A DNA stretch of 64,000 nt from Symbiodinium natans (taxonomy: Eukaryota > Sar > Dinophyceae > Suessiales > Symbiodiniaceae): positions 454,501-518,500 of the forward strand of contig CAJNDS010000358.1 of assembly GCA_905221605.1 (NCBI GenBank), written 5' to 3'. Below are positions 54,603-64,000 of this stretch, piece after piece. The translations under genes and the position numbers were made by a program. Each line of letters begins with the position of its first letter. The first letter of the stretch is position 1. The notes beneath the pieces are model-generated. The model searched no databases, was not told the origin of the DNA, and worked only from the letters and a program-made list of their open reading frames with translations.

Positions 54603-54690
54603 AAAACAGAAAGAACACACTCCCAGCTGAGCAGGACGATGTTCCACAAGCTGGGCGACCAAAGGGAGGAGGCCCGAAGATGGTTGGTTA
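54603..54690 (+). CDS. TPR-like exon island (second-helix type)
   Basis: After CTTTCCAG it reads SRTMFHKLGDQREEARRW. MFHKLGDQREEA is the typical helix-loop motif. CCCTAAA lies upstream and telomeric units downstream from 54706. Confidence 0.55.
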
Positions 54691-55872
54691 AGGTGTCGGG
54701 TTAAGGGTGTAGGGTGTAGGGTTCAGGGTGTTAGGGTTTAGGGTTTAGGGTTTAGGATTTTAGGGTTAGGGTTTAGGATTTTAGGGTTTAGGGTTGAGGG
54801 TTGAGGGTTTAGGGGTCGGGTCCTTCAGGCAGGGCAGTTCATGGAGGGGTAGGTACCTAGAGGAAGCTTAGGGAGCCTTAGGGAGTCGTTGGGAGTTAGG
54901 GAGTCTCGGATAGCATAGCTCACCTTGAACCCCACTCCCTTAAAGATCCTATACGAGGTAGGTTTCTGGGACCCAGAGTAGGCCTGTTTTTTGTTCTTTT
55001 TTGTGCGCGGAGGGGGGGGGGGTTTAGTCCCCTAGCAAGCCCCTTTAACCACAAAGGCTGCCCTTTCTGTTCCTAGGTGACTCTAGGGTCTAGTGTTTTA
55101 GGGCTCTACTGTTTTTTGAGGCTCTAGTGTTTGAGGTTTTGGGCTTCGAAGGTTAGGGATTCGAAGCTGGGGGGTTGCCCCTCTATGCCCGAATCCCTAA
55201 GGCCCTAAGACCTAAAGGGTTTGGAGCTTTGGCTTGCGAAGCCAGCCAAGGTGATGTTGAACATCCATCATGATAGGTCTGCCACATCTGCCTGGATTCC
55301 CACCCTAAACCCTAAACCCTGAACCCTAAACCCTAAACCCTAAACAGGGTTTAGCCATGCTACAACACACTGCTCTTAAGGCCCGGCAGAGCGCCTTCAA
55401 GCCCTCAGCCCCGAATCCTCAGCCCTAGGGTTTAGGGTTTAGGGTTTAGGGTTTAGGGCTCAGGGTTTAGGGTTAAGGGTTTAGGGCTTAGGGTTTAGGG
55501 TTTAGGGTTAGGGCTTAGAGTTCAACCCTACCCTGGGTTTGCCTACTGGTTCTTAGAAGGGAATGAGGGGAGGAGCCACCCTCAAGGATCCCTCACCAGG
55601 GCATAGATAGGGAGGTACAAGAGCCACTAGGGTTAAGGTGTAGGGCTTGGGGTTTCTGGCTAATTAAACCCTAAACCTGAACCCCCAAACCCCAAACCCC
55701 AAACCCTAATCCCCAAACCCTAATCCCCAAACCCTAAACCCCAAACCCCAAAACCCTGGACCCTAAACCCTAAACCCTAAACCCTGGTTAGGTTATTATT
55801 TTTTTTTTTGGGGGGGGGGGAATCTGAGACCCTAAACCCTGAACCCTAAACCCTAAACTCTAAAGTGCCCAG

Positions 55873-55940
55873 GCCTCGATGTGCCTGCGCGTCTCTTGCG
55901 CGCACATCCAGGACCCGGCCTCAGTCAGAGCTTCAGGGAG
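55873..55940 (+). CDS. TPR-like exon island (first-helix type)
   Basis: After AGTGCCCAG it reads ASMCLRVSCAHIQDPASVRA. CCCTAAA lies upstream and a TTTAGGG array at 55946. Confidence 0.4.
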
Positions 55941-57173
55941 TGTAGGGTTTAGGGTTTAGGGTTTAGGGTTTGGGGTTTGGGGTTTAGGGTTTAGGGTTTG
56001 GGGTTTAGGGTTTAGGGTTTAGGGTTTGGGGTTTCTAGGGTTAAGGGTATAGGGTTTAGGGTTTAGGGTTGGGGTTTAGGGTTTCTAGGGTTTAGGTTTC
56101 GGGTTTAGGGTCTGGGGTGTTTATGGTTTAGGGGTTAGGGTCTAGGGTTAAGGGGTTTGGGGGTTTAGGGTTTCTAGGGTTTGGGGTTTGAGGTTTAGGG
56201 TTTAGGGTTTAGGGGTTTGGGTCTAGGGATAAGGGTTTTTAGGGTTTAGGGTCTAGGGTGTGGGGTTTAGGTGGCTTTAGGGAGTTTAGGGATTGTAGGG
56301 TTTAGGGCGAATAGGGAGTTTCAGGAGTTTAGGGTTTAAGGTTCAGGCGATTTTGGGGTTGATACGGTTTAGGGGTTTATAGGGGTTTCGGGAGTTTCGG
56401 GTTGACGGGTTGCAGGGTGCGTGGCCAGATAGGACATTGGGATGTTTCATATTTCAGTTTTGGGGTTTAAGGGGTCGGAGTAATTAAGGAGCATGTTTTA
56501 GAGGTTTTAAAGGCACAACCCAAAAGAAGACTACAACCGCTTAGATTTAGGGCTTGGCGTCCCTAAATCCTACACCCTTAAGGAAAAAGGTTTTAGGGTC
56601 TACGCACTAAACCCGCTAAACCAAGCAATGCTCACTCAGAGAAGTGTAAGTGTGAACCTGTCCCAAGTCCCCACCAAGTGTTTTGGGGGTTGGGGCCCCA
56701 TGTTTAGGGTTTAGGGTTTTAGGGTTTATGGTCTGGGGTATCTTCAGATCTTAACCCCGCGATCTTTACAGCAAGCCACACTAGTAGAGTAGGCAGCCTT
56801 TAACCTTTTTTTTGTTGGGGGGGGGGGGTACTATAATCCTTACCTAGGTTGGCTTTTGGGATGTAAACTCTCCTTATTTGGGTTTAAAAGGGGCCCCTAC
56901 ACACAAATCTTTTTCAACGGCTGAAAAGGCCAACCCTGTTGCATAGTCCCTTTAGTTCCCCTAGGATACTGGACAACAGAAAAACTCTTGGCTTGAAACC
57001 CAAATTCGGGTTTAGGGTTTAGGGGTTTTTTTAGGGTACCTCACAGCCTCGAAGCCCCAAACCGCAGGGGGGGGAGGGGAGGGGGGGGGGGGGGGGGGGC
57101 AACACTGCACCATTTTCATTTTGAAGCAGTTAGGGTGCTAAGAACTCGTACGTTAGGCATGTGCCCTTGGCAG

Positions 57174-57236
57174 GTCCTGAACAACAGCAGGAACTTGGGC
57201 CGACGAGAGACCAAGAAAGGCGGGGAGACCTCAACC
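57174..57236 (+). CDS. possible TPR-like exon island
   Basis: After CTTGGCAG it reads NSRNLGRRETKKGGETS, loosely like the loop of the second-helix class. Confidence 0.28.
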
Positions 57237-57520
57237 ATACGCCCCTACACCTCCAACCCCGACCCCTAAACCCTAAGCTACCATTTGCTTATGAACCCCA
57301 AAAGAATAACATACAACAATCCCTATATTACCCTTCATAAGGATGTTGTTTTTTTTTTTTTTTAATAACTTTTAGGTGTTCTTAAGCAATTAGCAGTAAG
57401 CCTAACACCCCTAAACCTCCACCCCTCGACCCCCTAAACCCGAAGGCTTGGAGCGTAAGGTTCAGGTACCTAGACACACTGAATTCGTTATCCCAAGCTG
57501 GGGCCGAGCCCCAGATGCCG

Positions 57521-57588
57521 TTTAGGGTTTAGGGTTTAGGGTTTAGGGTTTAGGGTTTAGGGTTTAGGGTTTAGGGTTTAGGGTTCAC
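57521..57588 (+). repeat. interstitial telomeric array (TTTAGGG)
   Basis: Nine perfect units. Confidence 0.95.
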
Positions 57589-57668
57589 CCAAGCCCTAAG
57601 CCCCAAGCCCTGTTAAGCCCAAAAAGTATCAAACCACCTCTGGCCTTGTTCATTGACAGCAGGAGGCA

Positions 57669-57783
57669 TACTTGGAGGTTCATGAGTAGTTATAAGAAGG
57701 GTATATAAGTAGTGTAACTATACTTGTAGCCCTGTTTGGGATACTTACAACACTACTTATAGCTACCCATGAACCTCCAAGTA
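57669..57783. repeat. family D inverted-repeat element
   Basis: TACTTGGAGGTTCATGAGTA at the left pairs with TACCCATGAACCTCCAAGTA at the right; the interior contains TATAAGTAGTGTAACTA and its near complement. Confidence 0.83.
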
Positions 57784-58064
57784 GCACATAAAGTCGACAC
57801 TACTGAACCCCCCCGCCCCCTTCCCGATTGAGAGGTGGCACCTAAATTCCACACAGAACCCTTGCGAAACCAGTTTCTGAATTCCAGAGCCTCAAAGCAC
57901 CACCTTCCACACAGTAAAGCCAAAGAGCCCAACCCCTTCACCAGAAGCACACAAAGTAGCATAAGGTAACTATACATACATATCGTAGAGTTCAATAATA
58001 ACAAACTCTAATACCGTAAAACGAAGCTTTCATACAGCACAGGATTATTTGAACATACTTACAG

Positions 58065-59154
58065 AAGTACGTAGGCTATCTGAACTTTGAGCAGCTCCAG
58101 CCGGAACAGCGCCGAAAGTACAGGTTCAAGGAGATTGTGCACCGACGTCTTGCGAGGGATGCTTTGGCTTTGGTTCCTATGCTTCGTGCATTCAAGACTC
58201 GGCCTCCTGCAGAGGAAAGTGAGCAGTGCGGCATGGCGCTGTCTTGCAATCATTCTGGCCAAGTCGGAGGGATTGGCCTTTTGGCGTCGACTCTGGCGGA
58301 GTCGCTGGTCTCGTGGACATGTCGCCGAGGCCGAAGTCGCTGCAAATTTAGTTCCCGTGTGCATCACGCAGATGTCTGGCGCATGCGTTACGAAGAAGCA
58401 CATGGTCGAAAGCACCACCGTACGGGAGGTTTGCGATCATGTGGCTGCGCGACAATTTGATGGATCGGCATCATCTCGCCTGAGCCTCATCCATCAAGGC
58501 AGTATACTGGCAAAAACGGCCAGGCTTGGAGACTTGGTGCTCACCGCAGGTGACACGATGCACATCGTTAAGAGCCCTCACAGAATTTATGAGCCATGCA
58601 CTGGAGCTCTGCCAGCCGACTGTGCCAAAATTGATCTCAAGCTCTTCGTCCTCGGCCCTTGGACCCCTGTAAGAGCGCAGGTTGTGCAGACTCTGACTGC
58701 AGCAGGTGCCGGAGGAGCAGTACATGTGGGGGGGTTCCATCTCCTCGCAGATGGCGGAGATGTCGGTGTCAGTGTGCATCTGCTGAACCATCTGGAGGAA
58801 TATGCTGATGTTTTCGAGAATGTGCTGTGGCTGACTGTGCTGGACGCTGCAAGCCCAATTTCGCAGACCGAACTGAACGTTTTGGCGTCGACGAGACATG
58901 GTACTTCTTCAAGAAGAGGGATACGCTCAATGCCGCAGATCAGCTTGTCCGTTCTTCATGTGCTTTTAGTATACGAAGCTGGTGCAGAGCCAGCTGCGCT
59001 AGCTCGTCAAGTTGCATCGCTTGCAAAGGAGAAGCAATGCGTGTTCCGACAGTTGGAGCGATCTCAGATCAGCAACGACACCGTTCTGTATCAGCCCTTG
59101 GATGACTTCGTGGATAGGTTCGAAAGACAACGGTTTCATGCATTATGCAAGAAG
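58065..59154 (+). CDS. ubiquitin-like-domain protein gene (longest coding region)
   Basis: The frame 58087-59166 has no stop for 359 codons; its first ATG is 58159. The C-terminal part looks coding: VPVCITQMSGACVTKKHMV, then STTVREVCDHVAARQF and LSLIHQGSILAKTARLGDLV, which follows the spacing of a ubiquitin-like fold. After about residue 175, LKLFVLGPWTPVRAQVVQTL and further blocks have no assigned fold; a P-loop GTPase was considered but GxxxxGK is absent. The 5' part is better in another frame, opening after TTACAG at 58064 with KYVGYLNFEQLQPEQRRKYR, so an intron or indel lies between about 58200 and 58330. The coding region ends at a consensus donor AAG/GTGAGT (59155). Confidence 0.6.
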
Positions 59155-59201
59155 GTGAGTGTCTGACGTGGCCGCCTACCTGTGAAGTTCGGGCACCGCA
59201 G
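59155..59201 (+). other. candidate 47-nt GT-AG intron
   Basis: Begins GTGAGT and ends CACCGCAG. It is phase 0 with respect to the upstream frame, and the downstream frame stays open. It is very short, so support is inference only. Confidence 0.4.
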
Positions 59202-59289
59202 AAGATGCTCATGAGGATCCAGGGGTGTGTATGGGCCCATGTCTTCACACAGAAGTCAGCCGCAAGGAATGTTGAAATGCAGGCCTCTG
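59202..59289 (+). CDS. candidate next exon of the ubiquitin-like gene
   Basis: In phase with the upstream exon it reads KMLMRIQGCVWAHVFTQKSA, continuing ARNVEMQASG, and reaches GGTACC before a poly-C tract (59296-59335). Confidence 0.4.
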
Positions 59290-59295
59290 GTACCA

Positions 59296-59327
<32 letters not shown>

Positions 59328-59591
59328 CCCCCTCCCTGAAATAGCCGGCTCGATCCGATACGCAGATTGCAAAACCTGAGCTACTTAGAGCTAGAACCTG
59401 ACCTCTGTAAGCTCGAAGGTCAGGGGCTTTAGGGTTTAGGCTTTAGGTTTAGCGTTTAGGGCTCGGGGGCTCACAGATAAGCGTTCGCAACCTAAAGACC
59501 TGCATCTTTGACCAGTTTCCCATTTTCATCATCCCAGTTCCATGCCCACGTCATGCCCCCCGCAGCGTCGAATTCAACGAGCCCCTTGTAG

Positions 59592-59704
59592 TACCCAAAG
59601 AGCCCAATATAGCTTAATTAAGGAATATACCTTAAATCATATTAAGGATCCCTATATGATTTAAGGAATATTCCTTAATTAAGCAATATTGGGCTCTTTG
59701 GGTA
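59592..59704. repeat. family A inverted-repeat element (best copy)
   Basis: TACCCAAAGAGCCCAATA pairs with TATTGGGCTCTTTGGGTA without mismatch. The interior is also largely palindromic around GGATCC. Confidence 0.88.
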
Positions 59705-59936
59705 AAGGAACCGGCCCAAAGTGCCCCTTTTTAGGGTTTAGGCTCCCTTGTGAGCGCGTTTACACCAAGAAGGGCACCCTTTTTGTTCCTAGGTCACTCT
59801 TGAGGCAAAACCCTAAAGCCTAAACAGAAACCTAAACCCTAAACCCCGAACCCTAAACCCTAAACCCTAAACCCTAAACCCTAAACCCTAAACCCTCGTT
59901 TGGGGGGGGGGGGGGGGGGGGGCTCTACACGGTCAG

Positions 59937-60002
59937 GCTGCGATGGCGCCTTAAAAGCTGCAAAGGAGGCGGCACAAGCCTCAGCATTTCTGAGGCCTCC
60001 GT
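59937..60002 (+). CDS. TPR-like exon island (second-helix type)
   Basis: After CGGTCAG it reads GALKAAKEAAQASAFLR. CCCTAAA plus poly-G lies upstream; TTTAGGG starts at 60008. Confidence 0.48.
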
Positions 60003-60303
60003 TACAAGGGTTTAGGGTTAGGGTTTAGGGTTTAGGGCTTAAGGTTTAAGGTTTAATTAGGGTTGCTGGAAGAGTCATGTGGGCTCTTGTAGCCTCAAAG
60101 CTCGACTTCTCTTGCTGTTCTTGCTGTTCTGAAGCCCTTCACGCTGAACGCAAAGCCCTCTAAGCACCAAGCTCCTAGTACTCCACTCTACTCCCAGGCT
60201 CCCTAAGATTCCCTAAGGTTCAGTAGGTACCTAACCCCCCATGAACCCCCCCGTCCCTTCAGGACGCTATGACGAGGAGTAGTAGTTGAGTAGTAGAGTC
60301 TTG

Positions 60304-60433
60304 GTAGCCCGGTGGTGCCCCTTTGCCCTTCTTGTGGCTCATGGTTTAGGGTTTAGGGTTTAGGGTTTAGGGTTTAGGGTAAAGCAACCAACCCCCAAAA
60401 GGGAACCCTTATTACAATATGGTTGCTGGGCTA
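60304..60433. repeat. family C element containing telomeric units
   Basis: TAGCCCGGTGGTGCCC at the left, GGTTGCTGGGCTACC at the right. Five TTTAGGG units (60343-60379) replace the middle, where intact copies read GGTTCTGGGTTCCC. Confidence 0.78.
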
Positions 60434-60682
60434 CCAGGCTTTTACTCGCAAGTCGTCAAGGACCCTGAGCCCTCGAAGACTTTCATGAGGGCTTTGGGGT
60501 TTACCCTAAGCCCAAAAAACCCGAAACTCTTAGCTTAAACCCTAAACCCTAATCCCTTTAAATAGGGTTTTTGGGCTCACCCTAAAGCCCCAAACCCTAA
60601 ACTCTTGAGAATTGGAGCTCCAGGCTCGAGGCTGTAATGTCGGAGGTTTTGGGTTTAGGGTGAACCCTTCTCGAAACATAAA

Positions 60683-60768
60683 CCCTAAACCCTAAACCCT
60701 AAACCCTAAACCCTAAACCCTAAACCCTAAACCCTAAACCCTAAACCCTAAACCCTAAACCCTAAACT
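60683..60768 (-). repeat. interstitial telomeric array (CCCTAAA)
   Basis: Twelve perfect units. Confidence 0.95.
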
Positions 60769-61128
60769 ACATTATGGGCCCTTAGTACGGCTCCTTGCCT
60801 CCGTTTATAGGGTTCTGAATTATGGGCCGTCAAGTTGTATAGGGTATATACGGGGGTCCCCGCTTTAAAGGCCAATATTCAGGGACCCTACCCTGAGATG
60901 TTCCACCCTACAGAGCCCTCCATGGCGTAGGGTTTAGGGTTTCGGGTTTGGGGTTTAGGGATGAATGTGGCTCAGCAAGCTACCCGTATGTTTGTCCGAA
61001 GTCTTACAGATACTGGGAGCCGAGAGCCAAGACCTCTGAACTCCTAAACCCTAAACCCTAAAAAACCTGTCAAGCAATCCACCTCGCCGCTGGGTTTAGG
61101 GTTGGGGGGTTCAGGGTACATGGTCAAG

Positions 61129-61228
61129 TTCTCGAAATTCGGGTCCCAATTTAATGGGGTACCATAAATAAGAGGGGCCGTCTGATAATAAGGACCCCAA
61201 AAAGGGACCACACTTTAGAGAAATCACC
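61129..61228. repeat. family O element
   Basis: TTCTCGAAATTCGGGTCCC at the left, GGGACCACACTTTAGAGAAA at the right; TACCATAAATAAGAGGGGCC is internal, as at 30041-30137. Confidence 0.68.
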
Positions 61229-61477
61229 ACATTGGTTTAGAGGTTTAGGGTTTGCCGGTCTAGGGTCCGGTGCCCCTGCCCCGCACTGGCTTCTCCCTTA
61301 ATAGGGTTTGGGTTTTAGGGTTTAGGGTTTAAGGCCCTCAAAGCGTGCCTGGCACCCTGTCCCTAAACCCTACACCTTCAGCCCTCGACAACTCAGCCCC
61401 TCAACACCTAAACCCTGAACCGTAAACCCTAGACCCTAAACCCTAAACCCTAAACCCTAAACCCTAAACCACACTGA

Positions 61478-61576
61478 ATGTACTGCACGCCCACAACTTG
61501 CGAGGTCGGCATCGCCAAGAAGTTCGAGCGGGACTGCGCGCTTGATCTCTTGTTATTCTACGGGCTCATGGGTTGA
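61478..61576 (+). CDS. possible small exon or ORF
   Basis: ATG-initiated 32-codon frame, MYCTPTTCEVGIAKKFERDC and onward to TGA, directly after a CCCTAAA array. No family is recognised. Confidence 0.22.
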   Translation: MYCTPTTCEVGIAKKFERDCALDLLLFYGLMG

Positions 61577-61944
61577 GGGCGGGTTCAAAGGGTTTAGTGC
61601 TATACCCTGCACCCCAAAACCTAAAACCCAAACACCCTAAAGGGTTTAGGGTTTAGGGTTTAGGGCTTAGGGTTTAGGGTTTAGGGTTTAGGGTTTAGGG
61701 TTTAGGGTTTCCCTAAGAAGCCCTGAATCCCTGAGCCCCTGAATCCCCAGGCTCGGTCATGGTGCGGCTTCTGCTTTTAGCCGAGGCCCCGTGAGAAACC
61801 TATAAGCCCCAGAGCATGCATGCAGACCCACCTTGTGCCTTTAGGGTTTAGGGTTTAGGGTTTAGGGTTTAGGGGTTCAGGGCTTCATTCCGATTTTCAA
61901 GGGTTCGGTCAGTTTTTTTCTCATGGGTTGCTGGGATCCCAGAG

Positions 61945-62070
61945 CCTAAACCCTAAACCCTGAACCCTAAACCCTAAACCCTAAACCCTAAACCCTAAAC
62001 CCTAAACCCTAAACCCTAAACCCTAAACCCTAACCCTAAACCCTAAACCCTAACCCTAAACCCTAAACCC
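61945..62070 (-). repeat. interstitial telomeric array (CCCTAAA)
   Basis: About 17 units. It ends immediately before the TCAG that opens the TPR island at 62075. Confidence 0.95.
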
Positions 62071-62074
62071 TCAG

Positions 62075-62172
62075 TCCTGGAGCAGGAGAAAGCTTTCCTC
62101 GCCAATGCCTACAGCATGCTCGGGCAGTGTCAGGGTATGGTGGGCAAGATGAAGGCCGGCCCTGCTCCAAGT
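62075..62172 (+). CDS. TPR exon (first-helix type)
   Basis: After CCCTCAG it reads KAFLANAYSMLGQCQGMVGK and continues MK. FLANAYSMLG is a clear first helix. A GC donor at AAG/GCC (62154) would keep phase with the exon at 62440. With the next two islands it forms the best consecutive exon series in the window. A TTTGGGG/TTTAGGG array follows at 62176. Confidence 0.6.
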
Positions 62173-62439
62173 GTAGGGTTTGGGGTTTAGGGTTTAGGGT
62201 TTAGGGTTTAAGGTTTAGGGTTCAGGGTTTAGGGTTTATAGGGCTGTTCAAGGCTTACGAAGTTGTACGATTAGGTTAGCGGGTGTTTTGAATTGGAGTG
62301 CTCAGCACTCCTGGTTTTCACCGGATTTGGGTAAAGCCCTAAACCCGAAACCCTGAACCCCAAACCCCAAACCCCAAACCCCAAACCCTAAACCCTAAAC
62401 CCTAAACCCTAAACCCTAAACCTCCGAACCTTTCTGCAG

Positions 62440-62518
62440 GAAGGCTTGAAGTCGGCGAACGAGGCCTTGCGCATCAGCGAGGACGACCAGGACCGGCGTG
62501 GCCAGGCGCAGCTCAGGG
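62440..62518 (+). CDS. TPR exon (second-helix type)
   Basis: After TTCTGCAG it reads EGLKSANEALRISEDDQDRR, continuing GQAQLR: A-x-EAL-x-I, then the D-x-RRG-x-A loop. A donor AGG/GTCTGC at about 62518 is phase 0 and joins to 63071. CCCTAAA lies upstream; TTTGGGG units follow at 62548. Confidence 0.62.
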
Positions 62519-62559
62519 TCTGCGGTTAAGGGGTCAGGGCCTAGGGTTTGGGGTTTGGG

Positions 62560-62690
62560 GTTTAGGGTTAGGGTTTTAGGGTTTTAGGGTTTTAGGGCTT
62601 TGGGGTTTTGGAGTTTTAGGGTTTTAGGGTTTTAGCGTTTTAGGGTTTTAGCGTTTTAGGGTTTTAGGGTTTAGGGTTTAGGGTTTGGTT
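62560..62690 (+). repeat. variant array TTTTAGGG
   Basis: About 14 units of the 8-bp form TTTTAGGG with single-base variants. A second such block lies at 63415-63490. Confidence 0.88.
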
Positions 62691-63070
62691 TAGGATTTAG
62701 GGTGAGGGCTTGCGGGGGCGAAGGCCCTTTAAAGAAGCTAAGCGACCATGTGTATCGACCATGTAAATTCCCTTAGAGTCTCCACTGTACAGTAGGTACT
62801 GTGGTTTTATGTCCTGAAGGACTTCTGTATGTTGTTTACATGTCCTGCATACGCTGTACTCTTCAAAAGGTAAAGCCGTTGCTTTGGCGTCCGTGGATCC
62901 CAAATTCTCAACGTTTCAGAGGTTCAGGGATCAGGACTTGGGTTTAGGGGTTAGGGTGTAGGGTTTAGGGCTGAGGGTTTAGGGCTCAGGGTTTAGGGTT
63001 TAGGGCTTAGGGTTTAGAGCTACCTGGTTTAGGGTTGGGCGTGTTCGGGGGGAGTGGCTTGCTTTGCCAG

Positions 63071-63152
63071 GCCGCCGCCCTTGTGACGATTGGCGAGATC
63101 TACTCCATGAATGGAAAGAAGGACGAGGCGAAGAAGGCGCATCTGCACTGTA
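63071..63152 (+). CDS. TPR exon (first-helix type)
   Basis: After GCTTTGCCAG it reads AALVTIGEIYSMNGKKDEAK and continues KAHLH. ALVTIGEIYSMNGKKDEAKKA is a near-ideal TPR first helix, turn and start of the second. It stops shortly after, in GTAGGG. It joins in phase to the exon ending near 62518. Confidence 0.62.
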
Positions 63153-64000
63153 GGGTTTAGGAGTTAGTTGGGGTTTAGGGTTGAGGGTTCCCAAAATACT
63201 CCCTAGGAAACCCTAAACCCTAAACCCTAAACCCTAAACCCATCTTAAGATGCTCCTCAACTACGGGGTTTTGGAACACCTGGGTGCTTTCAGATGGGGC
63301 GACTCTTGGGATGATGGCAAGGGACTCTGCCTTAGACCCCTGGGGTTTAGGGTTTAGGTCTTAGGGTTTAGTTTTAGGGTTCAGGGTTTGGGGTTTAGGG
63401 TTTTGGGGTTCTGAGGTTTTAGGGTTTTAGGGCTTTAGGGTTTTAGGGTTCTAGGGCTTTAGGGTTTTAGGGTGTTAGGGTTTTAGGGTTTAGGGTGTAG
63501 GGCGTAGGATGCAGGGTTTAGGGTTTTGGGTTTGGTCCCCTAAGGTGGTGTTTTTTGGCTCCTCACGACTATGCAGCTGAGAACGACGGAAGGAGTACGC
63601 GGATCGGTAAACTACCTGCCCGCCGATGTTTGGAATGAGGAGGGTTTAGGGTTTAGGGTTTAGGGTTTTAACGTTTTAGGGTTCAGCGTTTTAGGGCTTA
63701 GGGTTTAGGGTTTAGGGTCCCCTTCGACACCCGGGCGGACATTTGGGGGCCGGGCTGCGCCTTGCCGCTCGTCTCTCCTCAGGCATGTGTCTTGTTTCGA
63801 TTCGACACCCTGAGACTTCGACTCTTATGGTCCTGGGGCCCTTATGACTGAGGACATGCTTTCGACGGGAATTTTTGCCCTCCCCTTATTGCCCTTGCGC
63901 TTGGGGGCCCGTTTTAAAGATCCTCTTAAGGGAAGAAGGGGGTCATAGTAGGAGTATCTCAAGGGGAGCAAACCCTAAACCCTGCACCCTCAGCGTTTTG

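Noticed and set aside
58059-58899. Minus-strand open frames opposite the ubiquitin-like gene
   Set aside because: They are antisense shadows of a GC-rich coding region; the plus strand has the donor site and the coherent domain-like pattern.
1-64000. The window as a chromosome end
   Set aside because: Arrays are short, in both orientations and spread throughout; neither edge ends in a continuous terminal array.
1-64000. CRISPR arrays, tRNA, rRNA, or the dinoflagellate spliced leader
   Set aside because: No repeat-spacer structure was seen; no tRNA-like cloverleaf, rRNA core or CCATTTTGGCTCAAG was found by eye.

Overview
This window reads as eukaryotic nuclear DNA, most likely from a dinoflagellate (inferred). 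The grounds are: hundreds of plant/dinoflagellate-type telomere units (TTTAGGG/CCCTAAA) scattered in both orientations through the whole window; coding sequence broken into short GC-rich islands, each preceded by CAG; apparent introns with GT, GC and GA donors; many short inverted-repeat elements; and supported coding sequence almost all on the + strand. No bacterial operon, tRNA, rRNA, CRISPR array or spliced-leader sequence was seen. Most long open frames are chance readings of telomere repeats, which lack stops in several frames.

Layout. 0.6-13.2 kb: telomere arrays, inverted-repeat elements and about ten islands of 55-80 bp that translate as pieces of tetratricopeptide (TPR) repeats. 13.9-21 kb and 24.4-28.8 kb: two paralogous copies of a gene that starts MGCSAS (a likely acylated N-terminus), with matching exons in the same order and different insertions. 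The copies act as empty-site controls for each other. A further partial copy of one exon lies at 30.4 kb. 29.7-57.2 kb: about 23 more TPR-like islands, all +, separated by telomere arrays and elements, with some other coding-like pieces at 44.1, 47.4, 51.8 and 54.4 kb. 58.06-59.29 kb: the longest open frame, with a ubiquitin-like segment, a GTGAGT donor and a possible next exon. 59.9-64 kb: four more TPR islands, three of them consecutive and strong.

Main observation. The telomere arrays are not random filler. At many islands a CCCTAAA array precedes the CAG acceptor and a TTTAGGG array follows the exon, so the presumed introns carry complementary telomeric ends. Comparison of the two MGCSAS copies shows telomere-bearing and MITE-like inserts present in one copy and cleanly absent from the other, one of them between 10-bp direct repeats. 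Telomere arrays also sit inside several inverted-repeat families. The simplest reading is intron gain by introner-like elements, some of which carry or have acquired telomeric repeats. Splice junctions are inferred from sequence alone; RNA data would decide them.
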